This document shows, piece after piece, positions 8,910-16,789 of a stretch of DNA of 34,276 nucleotides (its first letter is position 1; every line of letters begins with the position of its first letter). The notes under the pieces are model-generated. The model did no database searches, was not told the DNA's origin, and worked only from the letters and a program-made list of their open reading frames with translations. A program made the position numbers and the translations under genes. The stretch is from Mucilaginibacter sp. (GTDB lineage: Bacteria > Bacteroidota > Bacteroidia > Sphingobacteriales > Sphingobacteriaceae), in the NCBI GenBank assembly GCA_016763755.1, contig JAESTD010000113.1, positions 1 through 34,276 of the forward strand, in the 5' to 3' direction.

Positions 8910-11015
8910 ATGGGTATCATGAGTTACCTGCGAGACAGGATGGGAAAAATTCTCGCAGTTGTTATTGGATTAGCGCTTTTGGCTTTTGTTGCCGGTGAAG
9001 TAATACACACCGGTAGTTCGTTCTTAAAGGGCGATGCAACCACCGTTGCTGAAGTTAATGGTGAGAAAATCGATTATAAAGAATTTAATCAAAGGGTTGA
9101 AATCAGTACTGAGCAGTTTAGGCAACAGTACAACCAGCCGCTAACCCCACAGGTTACCGATTATATCCAAAATACAACCTGGAACCAGTTGCTTACCGGC
9201 ATCTTATTAAAAAAAGAGATAGAGAAATTAGGCCTTGTTGTGGGTGATGCCGAAACCAGCGCAATGATCAGCGGCAACAATCCTGATCAGCAGATCCAAA
9301 GCCAATTTGCCGACGAGAGTGGCAAATTCGATAAGGCTAAACTTAACCAGTTCCTTACCTATATCAACTCTGGTAAAGTTCCGGCGGCGGAATTTGAGAG
9401 ATGGGGGGCATTCGTAAAGAATGTTATCGACTCTAAAAGGCAGCAAAAATATATGGCCTTAGTGAGCAATGGCCTATATGTTAATTCGCTTGAAGCACAG
9501 GACGATTACACAGATAAAAACAAACTGGCTAACTTCAAATACACTGTATTGGATTATGCCTCTATCCCCGATGCTAAGATCAAGTTAACAGACGACGATT
9601 ACAGCACGTATTATAATGAGCACAAAGGCCAATTCAAAAATCCTGAGGAAACACGCAGTTTTGATTATGTAAGCTTTAACGCTGCTCCATCAAAACAAGA
9701 TAGCGCCGCTATTAAAGATCAGGTTGATAAATTAGCAACCTCTTTTAAAGCAAGCACCAATGACTCATTATTTGTTCAGATAAATGCTGAAACTAAAGCG
9801 CCTTTAGTATTTGCTAAAAAAGGCCAGTTAGAGCCGAAGCTTGATTCTATTATGTTCTCTGCAGAAAAAGGCACTATCTATGGCCCTTACTTAGCGGGTG
9901 GCAAATACAAGATCGCAAAGTTGATCGATTCTAAAGTTGGCCCTGATTCAGTAAAGGCTCGTCACATTCTTTTAAACCCTGCTACTGAAGGTGGTATTGA
10001 TAAAGCAGTTGCTAAAGCTGACTCATTAAAAAAACTGATTCAGGGTGGCAGATCATTTGACGAGTTGGCTAAAACCTTCTCGATAGATAAAAACTCAGCT
10101 GTAAAAGGCGGAGACCTTGGCACTTTTGGCCGCGGCGCTATGATCCCAGCATTTGAAGATGCAGCGTTTGATGGCAAAGCAGGCGATATTAAAGTGGTGA
10201 AATCGCAATTCGGTGTACACCTTCTTCAGATCGAGAGCCAGAAAGGTTCGTCTAAAGTGGTTAAAGTAGCTGTCGTTGATAAATCATTAGCCCCAAGCAG
10301 CGAAACACAGAACGCCGTTTATGCAAAAGCACAGCAGTTCTTGAGCACTGTTAATTCAGATAACTTCGCGGCCGAAGCTAAAAAAGCAGGTTTAACGGTT
10401 AAATCATCAGAAGATGTGACCGGTGTAGCCTCGAGTTTATTGGGACTTGATAATGCCCGCCCAGTTGTTAAATGGGCGTTTGGTGCTGATAAGGGCGCTG
10501 TTAGCGATCAGGTTTTTGCAGTGGGCGATCAATATGTTGTTGCTCGTTTAAGCAACATCAAGCCGCAAGGTGTATTGCCGTTAGATGCAGTTAAAAAGCA
10601 AATTGCACCGGCAGTTTTAGTTGACGTTAAAGGCAAGCAACTGGCAGATAAATTACAATCTGCACTAAGCGGCGCAACCACAATAGATCAGGTTGCTCAA
10701 AAAGCAGGCAGCAAAGTAGTGCCAGTACAAAATATCGTATTTGCCAACCCGGTTATCCCTGGTTCATCAGCAGAATACAAATTAATAGGTTCTATTTTCG
10801 GTTCGCAGATCAACAAATTGTCGGCGCCGGTTAAAGGCCTGTCTGGTGTATACGTTTATACTGTAGAAAGCTTTGCTAACCCTGCGGCCTTAACTAACAC
10901 CGTTCGCGAGAAACAACAGTTAGGTCAGGCATTGGCACAACGCACGCCGGGATCGGTGCTTGATGCCCTGAAAGATAAGGCTAATGTAAAAGATAACAGA
11001 GCTAAGTTTTTGTAA
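8910..11015 (+). CDS. PpiD-type peptidyl-prolyl isomerase (SurA N-terminal plus parvulin)
   Basis: This is a predicted inner-membrane-anchored periplasmic folding helper for exported and outer-membrane proteins. The N-terminal sequence MGIMSYLRDRMGKILAVVIG leads into one membrane helix (about 13-35), followed by a SurA/PpiD chaperone region (about 40-230). A parvulin domain lies at about 347-443 (KARHILL to QFGVHLLQIES), with the signature GGDLGTFGRGAMIPAFEDAAF. A long C-terminal region follows. At 701 residues it fits the larger Bacteroidota PpiD/SurA fusions. It follows lptC by about 100 bases and ends at a terminator. Confidence 0.92.
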   Translation: MGIMSYLRDRMGKILAVVIGLALLAFVAGEVIHTGSSFLKGDATTVAEVNGEKIDYKEFNQRVEISTEQFRQQYNQPLTPQVTDYIQNTTWNQLLTGILLKKEIEKLGLVVGDAETSAMISGNNPDQQIQSQFADESGKFDKAKLNQFLTYINSGKVPAAEFERWGAFVKNVIDSKRQQKYMALVSNGLYVNSLEAQDDYTDKNKLANFKYTVLDYASIPDAKIKLTDDDYSTYYNEHKGQFKNPEETRSFDYVSFNAAPSKQDSAAIKDQVDKLATSFKASTNDSLFVQINAETKAPLVFAKKGQLEPKLDSIMFSAEKGTIYGPYLAGGKYKIAKLIDSKVGPDSVKARHILLNPATEGGIDKAVAKADSLKKLIQGGRSFDELAKTFSIDKNSAVKGGDLGTFGRGAMIPAFEDAAFDGKAGDIKVVKSQFGVHLLQIESQKGSSKVVKVAVVDKSLAPSSETQNAVYAKAQQFLSTVNSDNFAAEAKKAGLTVKSSEDVTGVASSLLGLDNARPVVKWAFGADKGAVSDQVFAVGDQYVVARLSNIKPQGVLPLDAVKKQIAPAVLVDVKGKQLADKLQSALSGATTIDQVAQKAGSKVVPVQNIVFANPVIPGSSAEYKLIGSIFGSQINKLSAPVKGLSGVYVYTVESFANPAALTNTVREKQQLGQALAQRTPGSVLDALKDKANVKDNRAKFL

Positions 11016-11037
11016 CATAAATTTAAAGTAATTTTAC

Positions 11038-11075
11038 ATCCGGCAGCTGCGTTATAGCTCTGCCGGATTTTTTAT
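11038..11075 (+). terminator. Rho-independent terminator after the PpiD-type gene
   Basis: ATCCGGCAG (11038-11046) pairs with CTGCCGGAT (11060-11068), followed by a run of T. It closes the coaX-to-PpiD unit 22 bases after the stop codon. Confidence 0.85.
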
Positions 11076-11098
11076 TTATACAGAGAGGGTATCAAGTA

Positions 11099-11614
11099 AT
11101 GGAAATACAGGAAAATATCATCAATAAGGTTGCACAAAGCGGTCTGGTTACTTTAGACCCGGCGCAATTTTATGTGGAAGGCGAACGCGTGGTTTATGAT
11201 ATAAAAGACAACCTCTTCCATGGGCTTATTTTAAAAGAGAAAGATTTCCGCGAGTTTGTAAAAAACCATGACTGGGCACAATACCAGGATAAATATGTTG
11301 CGGTAACCTGCACTGCCGATGCTATTGTACCGGCCTGGGCGTATATGCTATTGGCTAACAAGATGGCGCCTTACGCTAAAGAGGTTGTTTTTGGCAATGC
11401 TGATGTACTGGAGACAGTGCTTTTTGTAAAAGCCGTAAAAAGCCTTGATGTTGAGCAATACCGCAACCAGCGCATCGTAATTAAAGGTTGTGGCGATGTG
11501 CCTGTTCCAGTATCTGCCTACGTTGAGCTTACTCAACAATTAACGCCGGTTGCTAAAAGTTTGATGTTTGGCGAGCCTTGTTCAACGGTACCCATCTATA
11601 AACGTAAGGATTAA
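11099..11614 (+). CDS. DUF2480 family protein
   Basis: I recognise this 171-residue soluble protein as DUF2480, a family found in Bacteroidota with no established function. It has no signal peptide or membrane segment. It appears to contain two related halves: the motif DKYVAVTCTADAIVPAWAYMLL (split here as DKYVAVTCTADAIV and PAWAYMLL) and the later NQRIVIKGCGDVPVPVSAYVEL align on a V-x-C/G-x-D-x-x-V-P-x-x-A-Y pattern, each with a cysteine. That internal duplication is my reading. The gene sits between two terminator/repeat hairpins and so is probably transcribed alone. Confidence 0.85.
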   Translation: MEIQENIINKVAQSGLVTLDPAQFYVEGERVVYDIKDNLFHGLILKEKDFREFVKNHDWAQYQDKYVAVTCTADAIVPAWAYMLLANKMAPYAKEVVFGNADVLETVLFVKAVKSLDVEQYRNQRIVIKGCGDVPVPVSAYVELTQQLTPVAKSLMFGEPCSTVPIYKRKD

Positions 11615-11692
11615 AGCCTCACCCTCACTCTCCAAAAGAGAGGGCAAAAAAGAGCTTAAGTCCTCTCCGTTGGAGAGGATTTCGGTGAGGCT
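11615..11692. repeat. 78-bp imperfect palindromic intergenic repeat
   Basis: The ends AGCCTCACC (11615-11623) and GGTGAGGCT (11684-11692) are perfect inverted repeats. Inside are two smaller hairpins: CTCTC/GAGAG near 11628-11642 and CCTCTCC/GGAGAGG near 11662-11678. It starts directly after the DUF2480 stop. It looks like a REP/MITE-like dispersed element of the sort seen between Bacteroidota genes, and may also act as a terminator. Only one copy is seen in this window. Confidence 0.65.
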
Positions 11693-11739
11693 AATAAGGG
11701 ATTAAACCGTAGCACGGTAATTGCGTCTATACCCGGTAA

Positions 11740-12522
11740 ATGAAGAAAATTTTAAGCGCCTTTCTACTGATCATATACAGTGCCGCGGGCGCATGGGCGC
11801 AGGAACAAGTCACTAAAAACAAAGAAAATGCCTTTAAGGCAGGCGAGCAGATCACTTACAAGCTACGCTATGGCTTTTTAAGTGCTGCCGAAACTGTTAT
11901 TAAAGTTGAGGATAGTCCTTTGAAATTTGACGGGCATCCGGCTCTGCATATCAATGCGCAGGCAAAAACAGTAGGCACTTTTAATTTTCTGTTCAACGTA
12001 AAAAACGAATACCATAGCTATATTGACCCAGTTACGCTGTTGCCTTATTATTATTCTGAGAACAGAAAAGAAGCTAAGTATCGCCACTCTGATAAAGTAA
12101 CGTTTGATCACGAAAAAAGTATAATTACGGCAGATAAGGGTCAGTTCCCATTCAAAGGCGATGTGTTTGATTTTTTATCGTGCTATTATTATGCACGCAA
12201 CATCGATATCACCGGCCTAAAAATCGGCGAAGTGTTAACTTTGCGGTATTTCCTGGAAGATGGTATTCATGCGCTTACCATCACTTACCTGGGCAAAGAA
12301 CAAACTAAATGCGGACTGGGTACTTTTAACTGTTTAAAATTTAGCCCGGCGATTATACCCGGCCGCATATTTAAAAAGAACAGTAAGCTATATTTGTGGA
12401 TCACGGACGATAAGAACCGCATACCCGTAAAGGCTAATGTGGAAATAATTGTTGGGAGTTTAACAATGGATCTTACACAGGCAAGCGGCTTAAAATATCC
12501 GCTTAATCCTGTAAAAAAATAA
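11740..12522 (+). CDS. DUF3108 domain-containing exported protein
   Basis: This 260-residue protein has a clear signal peptide (about 1-20, cleavage after AWAQ) and matches the DUF3108 family. The matching features are the start AFKAGEQITYKLRYGFLSAAETVIKV (read as AFKAGEQITYKLRYG, then FLSAAETVIKV), the FLFNVKNEYHSYIDP segment, and the late KLYLWITDDKNRIPVK stretch. The fold is predicted to be a beta-rich barrel or lipid-carrier-like shape, and the location periplasm or outer membrane. Function is not established. The start ATG at 11740 has no obvious Shine-Dalgarno. DUF3109 follows six bases downstream. Confidence 0.88.
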   Translation: MKKILSAFLLIIYSAAGAWAQEQVTKNKENAFKAGEQITYKLRYGFLSAAETVIKVEDSPLKFDGHPALHINAQAKTVGTFNFLFNVKNEYHSYIDPVTLLPYYYSENRKEAKYRHSDKVTFDHEKSIITADKGQFPFKGDVFDFLSCYYYARNIDITGLKIGEVLTLRYFLEDGIHALTITYLGKEQTKCGLGTFNCLKFSPAIIPGRIFKKNSKLYLWITDDKNRIPVKANVEIIVGSLTMDLTQASGLKYPLNPVKK

Positions 12523-12528
12523 TAAGAT

Positions 12529-13095
12529 ATGATGATAGAAGTTGGCAGCGTGCTGGTGAATGAAGAAGTGGTATCAAATAACTTTGTGTGCAATTTAAAT
12601 AAGTGCAAAGGTGCTTGCTGTCTCGAGGGTGACTCCGGCGCACCGCTTAACCACGATGAGTTGCATATACTGAAAGGTATCTACCCCAAAGTAAAACCTT
12701 ACATGACCGCCAAAGGCATTGCTACCGTTGAGGCCACCGGCACCCACGTTACCGATTTTGAAGGCGATTACACTACCCCATGTGTGGATACCAACAAAGA
12801 GTGCGCTTATGTAACCTGGGAGAATGGTATTACCAAATGCGCTATCGAAAAAGCGTACGAAGCAGGCGAAATCACCTGGCAAAAGCCAATCTCCTGTCAC
12901 TTATACCCTATTCGCATAACAGCCTACCCTGAATTTGATGTTTTAAACTACGACCGCTGGAATATTTGCAGCCCTGCCTGTTCTTTTGGCGATGAATTGA
13001 AAGTACGCGTACACGAGTTTCTAAAAGGGCCGCTTACCCGCAAATACGGCGAAGAATGGTACCGCGAACTTGAAGATGCTGTAGAACATCTTTAA
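12529..13095 (+). CDS. DUF3109 family cysteine-rich protein
   Basis: This 188-residue cytoplasmic protein of the DUF3109 family has an N-terminal cysteine cluster C21, C26, C30, C31 (CNLNKCKGACC), related to the CxxxxCxxxCC pattern of the UPF0153/YkgJ group. Further cysteines occur in the TPCVD, KECAYVT, TKCAIEKAYEAG, SCHLYPIRI and ICSPACSFGD segments. The pattern suggests binding of zinc or an iron-sulfur cluster, but no activity is known. Two ATGs in a row (12529 and 12532) leave the start uncertain by one residue. It probably shares a transcript with DUF3108. Confidence 0.87.
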   Translation: MMIEVGSVLVNEEVVSNNFVCNLNKCKGACCLEGDSGAPLNHDELHILKGIYPKVKPYMTAKGIATVEATGTHVTDFEGDYTTPCVDTNKECAYVTWENGITKCAIEKAYEAGEITWQKPISCHLYPIRITAYPEFDVLNYDRWNICSPACSFGDELKVRVHEFLKGPLTRKYGEEWYRELEDAVEHL

Positions 13096-13136
13096 CACAT
13101 GCCTACCTTTCCGGTTATACAAGCTTTTACAATTAA

Positions 13137-13165
13137 TTTGATAATATTGCACTTTATTAAGTTTG
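13137..13165 (+). promoter_or_regulatory. Bacteroidota promoter before gmd (-33 TTTG, -7 TAAGTTTG)
   Basis: TTTG at 13137-13140 is separated by 17 bases from TAAGTTTG at 13158-13165, matching both the Bacteroidota -33 and -7 elements and their usual spacing. The -7 box ends three bases before the gmd ATG at 13169, so transcription should begin at or next to the start codon. Confidence 0.7.
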
Positions 13166-13168
13166 TGA

Positions 13169-14305
13169 ATGAAAAAGGCTTTAATAACAGGGATTACCGG
13201 TCAGGATGGCGCGTATTTAGCAGAATTTTTATTAAAAAAAGGTTATGAGGTGCATGGCATTAAACGCCGTGCTTCGTCTTTTAATACCGACAGGATAGAC
13301 CATCTTTACCACGATCAGCATGTAAGCGGGAACAAGTTTTTTCTGCATTACGGCGACCTTACCGATTCCATGAACTTAACCCGGTTGATACAGGAAATTC
13401 AGCCGGATGAGATCTATAACCTTGGCGCACAAAGCCATGTTAAGGTAAGCTTTGAATCACCTGAGTACACGGCAAATGCTGATGGTATTGGCGTACTGCG
13501 TATACTGGAAGCTATCCGCCTTTTAGGTCTTACCAAAAAAACGCGTTTATACCAGGCATCAACATCAGAGTTATACGGTTTGGTGCAGCACGTTCCGCAA
13601 AGCGAGACCACACCGTTTTACCCGCGATCGCCATATGCAGTAGCCAAACTTTACGGTTATTGGATCATCGTGAATTATCGTGAAGCCTACGACATGTATG
13701 CTTGTAACGGTATCCTTTTCAATCACGAAAGTCCAATCCGCGGGGAAACTTTTGTAACCCGTAAAATTACCCGTGCAGTTGCCAAGATAAGTTTGGGACT
13801 GCAAGATTGCCTGTATATGGGTAACCTTGACGCCAAACGCGACTGGGGACACGCCAAAGATTATATCGTAGCTATGTGGCTGATGCTGCAGCAGGATAAA
13901 CCGCAGGATTACGTTATCGCCACAGGCATCACTACAACGGTTCGAGATTTTATAAGAATGGCATTTGCTGAGCTGGGTATCGACATAGAATTTAGCGGTA
14001 AGGACGAGAACGAGAAGGGTGTGATAGTGGATATTGACCAGGAGAAAGTGGAATCTTTAGGTTTAAATACCGATGCATTGAAATTTGGCCAGACCATCGT
14101 TCGTGTAGATCCTAAATACTTCCGCCCTACCGAGGTTGATCTGTTGATCGGCGATCCATCAAAAGCTAAAAAGCAATTAGGCTGGGAAACAACCTATGAC
14201 TTGCAGGCCCTGGTTACCGACATGGTACAGTCTGACCTTCATTTGGCAAAAAAAGATGAGCACATGAAAAAGGGTGGCTTTAAAACTCTAAACTATTTCG
14301 AATAG
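13169..14305 (+). CDS. gmd: GDP-mannose 4,6-dehydratase
   Basis: This enzyme converts GDP-D-mannose to GDP-4-dehydro-6-deoxy-D-mannose, the precursor of GDP-fucose, GDP-rhamnose, GDP-perosamine and related sugars for surface glycans. It is an extended short-chain dehydrogenase with the nucleotide motif [10 protein letters not shown] (8-17), the catalytic TSE (132-134) and the YAVAK pair Y156/K160. The substrate loop [19 protein letters not shown], typical of GMD, is present. At 378 residues it has the normal length. The usual next enzyme (GDP-fucose synthase, fcl) is not adjacent, so the final sugar cannot be told from this window. It has its own promoter. Confidence 0.97.
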   Translation: MKKALITGITGQDGAYLAEFLLKKGYEVHGIKRRASSFNTDRIDHLYHDQHVSGNKFFLHYGDLTDSMNLTRLIQEIQPDEIYNLGAQSHVKVSFESPEYTANADGIGVLRILEAIRLLGLTKKTRLYQASTSELYGLVQHVPQSETTPFYPRSPYAVAKLYGYWIIVNYREAYDMYACNGILFNHESPIRGETFVTRKITRAVAKISLGLQDCLYMGNLDAKRDWGHAKDYIVAMWLMLQQDKPQDYVIATGITTTVRDFIRMAFAELGIDIEFSGKDENEKGVIVDIDQEKVESLGLNTDALKFGQTIVRVDPKYFRPTEVDLLIGDPSKAKKQLGWETTYDLQALVTDMVQSDLHLAKKDEHMKKGGFKTLNYFE

Positions 14306-14316
14306 ACATTTCCGGC

Positions 14317-15930
14317 ATGAAGAAAATTTTTATCAGCATCAGCTTACTATTGGCTGCGGCAGGGGTTGCGCACTCTCAGGCGGTTTACCAACCGTATTCT
14401 TACCAATTTTATCAAAAGTTTGATGCCGATATCTATTCTACTAAAACCAGGATACACTCGGCCATAAAGTCATACTTCATCAGCGATTCGCTCCTGCGCC
14501 ACACTTATGATTCTATTATGAATTACGGGGCAAGCAGCGGAAACAGCCCGCTTACCCGCAAGCTTTTTAATGAACATCAGATAGATGTAAAAGGCAGCAA
14601 TTCTACGTTTTATGCTGATCTGTTACCTGACTTTGTTATCGGCCGCGATTTTTCCACAAAGCAAAATCTATGGCAAAGCTCTATTGGGTTACAAGTTGGC
14701 GGTACCGTTAGCGACAAATTTTACTATAACATTACCGGTTACCTAAACCGCGCCGAGGTACCTGATTATATCTCCACTTATGTAAGGCAAGTTGGCATTA
14801 TGCCCGGCATGGCTTATGCCGGTACATTTAATAATAAACCTAACGCCTACGGTTGGGATTATATCACTGCCGTTGCATCATACCAGCCAAATAAATATAT
14901 CAACATAACTGCGGGCCGCGATAAAACCTTTATCGGTGATGGTTACCGCTCGTTGCTGTTGTCTGATTACGCATCGCCATATCCGTTCCTGAGGTTAACG
15001 GCTAACCTGGGCAATGTAAAATATATGGCTATGTGGGCCAGTTTTGCAGATCCTGCGGGCACCAGCGATCAAGGGATAGATCGCAGCAAATGGGGTGTAT
15101 TCCATTATTTGGATTGGAATGTAAACAATCGCCTGTCAATAGGCTTCTTTGATTCGGTAATTTGGGGTGATGTTGATGATAACGGCCATAAGCATGGTTT
15201 CGATTTCAATTATATCAACCCGGTTATCTTCCTTCGCCCGGTTGAGGCGGCTAATGGTTCGCCAGACAATGCTGTGATTGGTTTTAACACCAAGTATAAG
15301 ATCACAGATGGCGTTACCGCTTACGGGCAGTTCTCACTGGACGAATTTACTGCGAAAGAATTTTTCAAAAATCCAAGCTACAGCAATAACAAATTTGGCT
15401 ACCAATTAGGTCTTAAAGGAGCAAACCTTTTTGGTATTAAAAACCTTAATTACCTGGTTGAACACAATACCGTACGCCCTTACACCTTCTCTGAGCGTTC
15501 AAGTATTTTAAACTACTCGGGCAACAGCGAACCATTGGCACATCCATGGGGTGCAAATTTCCGCGAAGTGTTGGGCTTACTGAACTACTCTATTGATCGC
15601 TTTGATCTGATGGGAGAAATTGACTATGGCCATTACGGTTTGGATATGAATAACTTGAACTATGGTAAGGATATATTTCAAAGTTATACCAATCCTATTG
15701 CCCGCTACGGCAACACTATTGGCCAGGGTTTAAGCACCAACATGGTTTACTTACAAGGCAAGGTAAGCTATCTGCTTAACCCTAAATATAACCTAAGATT
15801 AGAACTGGGTGGCATTTATCGTACTGAAAAGAACACTGCGTTTAACGACAAAACCGGAATGATCACTTTCGGGGTACGCAGTTCATTCAGGAATATTTAC
15901 ACCGATCTTGCGAGTTATAAATCGCACTAA
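14317..15930 (+). CDS. RemB/Wzi-like outer-membrane beta-barrel protein
   Basis: This 537-residue exported protein has a signal peptide (about 1-20, cleavage after AHSQ). The rest is predicted beta-barrel: long aromatic-rich strands, a GRDKTFIGDGYRSLLLSDYA segment, the sequence YINPVIFLRPVE, and a final strand ending near GVRSSFRNIYTDL. These resemble the RemB gliding-motility outer-membrane proteins of Bacteroidota and the capsule-assembly protein Wzi. No other gliding genes are nearby, so motility should not be inferred. Its position 11 bases after gmd fits a role in surface polysaccharide attachment or export. Confidence 0.7.
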   Translation: MKKIFISISLLLAAAGVAHSQAVYQPYSYQFYQKFDADIYSTKTRIHSAIKSYFISDSLLRHTYDSIMNYGASSGNSPLTRKLFNEHQIDVKGSNSTFYADLLPDFVIGRDFSTKQNLWQSSIGLQVGGTVSDKFYYNITGYLNRAEVPDYISTYVRQVGIMPGMAYAGTFNNKPNAYGWDYITAVASYQPNKYINITAGRDKTFIGDGYRSLLLSDYASPYPFLRLTANLGNVKYMAMWASFADPAGTSDQGIDRSKWGVFHYLDWNVNNRLSIGFFDSVIWGDVDDNGHKHGFDFNYINPVIFLRPVEAANGSPDNAVIGFNTKYKITDGVTAYGQFSLDEFTAKEFFKNPSYSNNKFGYQLGLKGANLFGIKNLNYLVEHNTVRPYTFSERSSILNYSGNSEPLAHPWGANFREVLGLLNYSIDRFDLMGEIDYGHYGLDMNNLNYGKDIFQSYTNPIARYGNTIGQGLSTNMVYLQGKVSYLLNPKYNLRLELGGIYRTEKNTAFNDKTGMITFGVRSSFRNIYTDLASYKSH

Positions 15931-15933
15931 TAT

Positions 15934-16153
15934 TGTCATGGTGAGCCTATCGAACCACTCATAGCTTGCATAGGTCTTCGACAAGCTCAGACTGACAACG
16001 GCGTCCGTTAGTGTCATGGTGAGCCCGTCGAACCACTCATAGCTTGCATAGGTCTTCGACAAGCTCAGACTGACACCGGCGTCCGTTAGTGTCATGGTGA
16101 GCCCGTCGAACCACTCACAGCTTGCATAGGTCTTCGACAAGCTCAGACTGACA
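15934..16153. repeat. Three tandem copies (78-bp period) of a 64-bp imperfect palindrome
   Basis: The 64-bp unit starts TGTCATGGTGAGCC and ends GCTCAGACTGACA. It occurs at 15934-15997, 16012-16075 and 16090-16153, with 14-bp spacers ending GGCGTCCGTTAG. Its two ends pair imperfectly (TGTCA..TGAGC..GTCGAA against TTCGAC..GCTCA..TGACA). Copies differ at only a few positions. A fourth, inverted and more diverged copy of the same length lies at 24585-24648. It behaves like a REP/MITE-type dispersed element. The open frame on the minus strand through the array is an artefact of the repeat. Confidence 0.9.
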
Positions 16154-16161
16154 GGTGGTTT

Positions 16162-16207
16162 GGTGTTCACGTTCACGCCATGAACACCGTGAACAACCGT
16201 GAACACC
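16162..16207. repeat. Inverted repeat of GTTCAC/GTGAAC hexamers
   Basis: Just after the tandem array two GTTCAC units (16165-16170, 16171-16176) face two GTGAAC units (16189-16194, 16199-16204) within a larger GGTGTTCACG/CGTGAACACC palindrome. It could form a cruciform or RNA hairpin, or be a degenerate piece of another dispersed repeat. No function can be assigned. Confidence 0.55.
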
Positions 16208-16254
16208 TGGTTATTAATAAATACAACTGACTGAACGTTGTCAGTATCGTCTTA

Positions 16255-16284
16255 AATCAAAAAAGCAGCTCTAAGGCTGCTTTC
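16255..16284 (-). terminator. Terminator of the tilS unit
   Basis: AAAGCAGC (16262-16269) pairs with GCTGCTTT (16276-16283). Read on the minus strand the hairpin is followed by a run of six T, as expected for the gene ending at 16304. Confidence 0.75.
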
Positions 16285-16303
16285 GTTTGAAATATTAAAA
16301 CAT

Positions 16304-16789
16304 TTATGCCGGTTTCATCTCAGCCTTAATGGCCCTTAAAAATTCATTGGCATGTTGCGAACCGATAATGTAGATCAGGCCGTCCCGATCGGTTAAATGG
16401 ATGGCATCATTACCTGCCGCATAAAAACGGATGGTGCCCTTGGTGTGCAGGTTATAAACGGGGTTATTGAAAAGGTAACGGCTGTAAGTTCCCTTTTCTA
16501 CTTTAACAATGCTATTCAAATCGATCTTTACCCTACGGGTTGACCATAAGCCGTCCAACAGTACGCTTTTATTTTCCACCTTAGTGCTAAAGTGCAGCAG
16601 GAACCCCATAATTATGGAAATGATAATGATAACAAAACCTACTATAGCCAGCAGGTCGCCGTTGCGCTCGCGTTCATCTGTAAAAAAATAAGCAGCAAAG
16701 CAAAACAGGGCTAATACAAGCCTGATGGTTATAGGTATCCACTCGCGGCCCAGGTATTGTTTTTCTACAAAAACGGCTTTATCACTCAT
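16304..16789 (-). CDS. Small membrane protein, function unknown
   Basis: This 161-residue protein has two predicted membrane helices (about 20-37 and 46-67), then a soluble C-terminal part (about 75-160). That part is rich in beta strand and ends in a helix (ANEFLRAIKAEM), a layout like a bacterial PH-like domain. I do not recognise the family with confidence. Its ATG overlaps the tilS stop by four bases (16786-16789), so it is very likely translated from the tilS mRNA. A terminator follows. Confidence 0.75.
   Translation of the reverse strand: MSDKAVFVEKQYLGREWIPITIRLVLALFCFAAYFFTDERERNGDLLAIVGFVIIIISIIMGFLLHFSTKVENKSVLLDGLWSTRRVKIDLNSIVKVEKGTYSRYLFNNPVYNLHTKGTIRFYAAGNDAIHLTDRDGLIYIIGSQHANEFLRAIKAEMKPA

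Noticed and set aside
14317..15930. Evidence for gliding motility
   Set aside because: Only a RemB/Wzi-like barrel is present. No gld or spr genes occur in the window, and the gmd neighbour favours a polysaccharide role.
15934..16153. CRISPR array
   Set aside because: The repeated unit is 64 bp and palindromic, the 14-bp spacers are nearly identical to each other, there are only three copies, and no cas genes are nearby.
15883..16206. 107-residue minus-strand protein with three copies of SLSLSKTYASYEWFDGL
   Set aside because: The frame exists only because the 78-bp period is a multiple of three. It is a translation of the palindromic DNA repeat.
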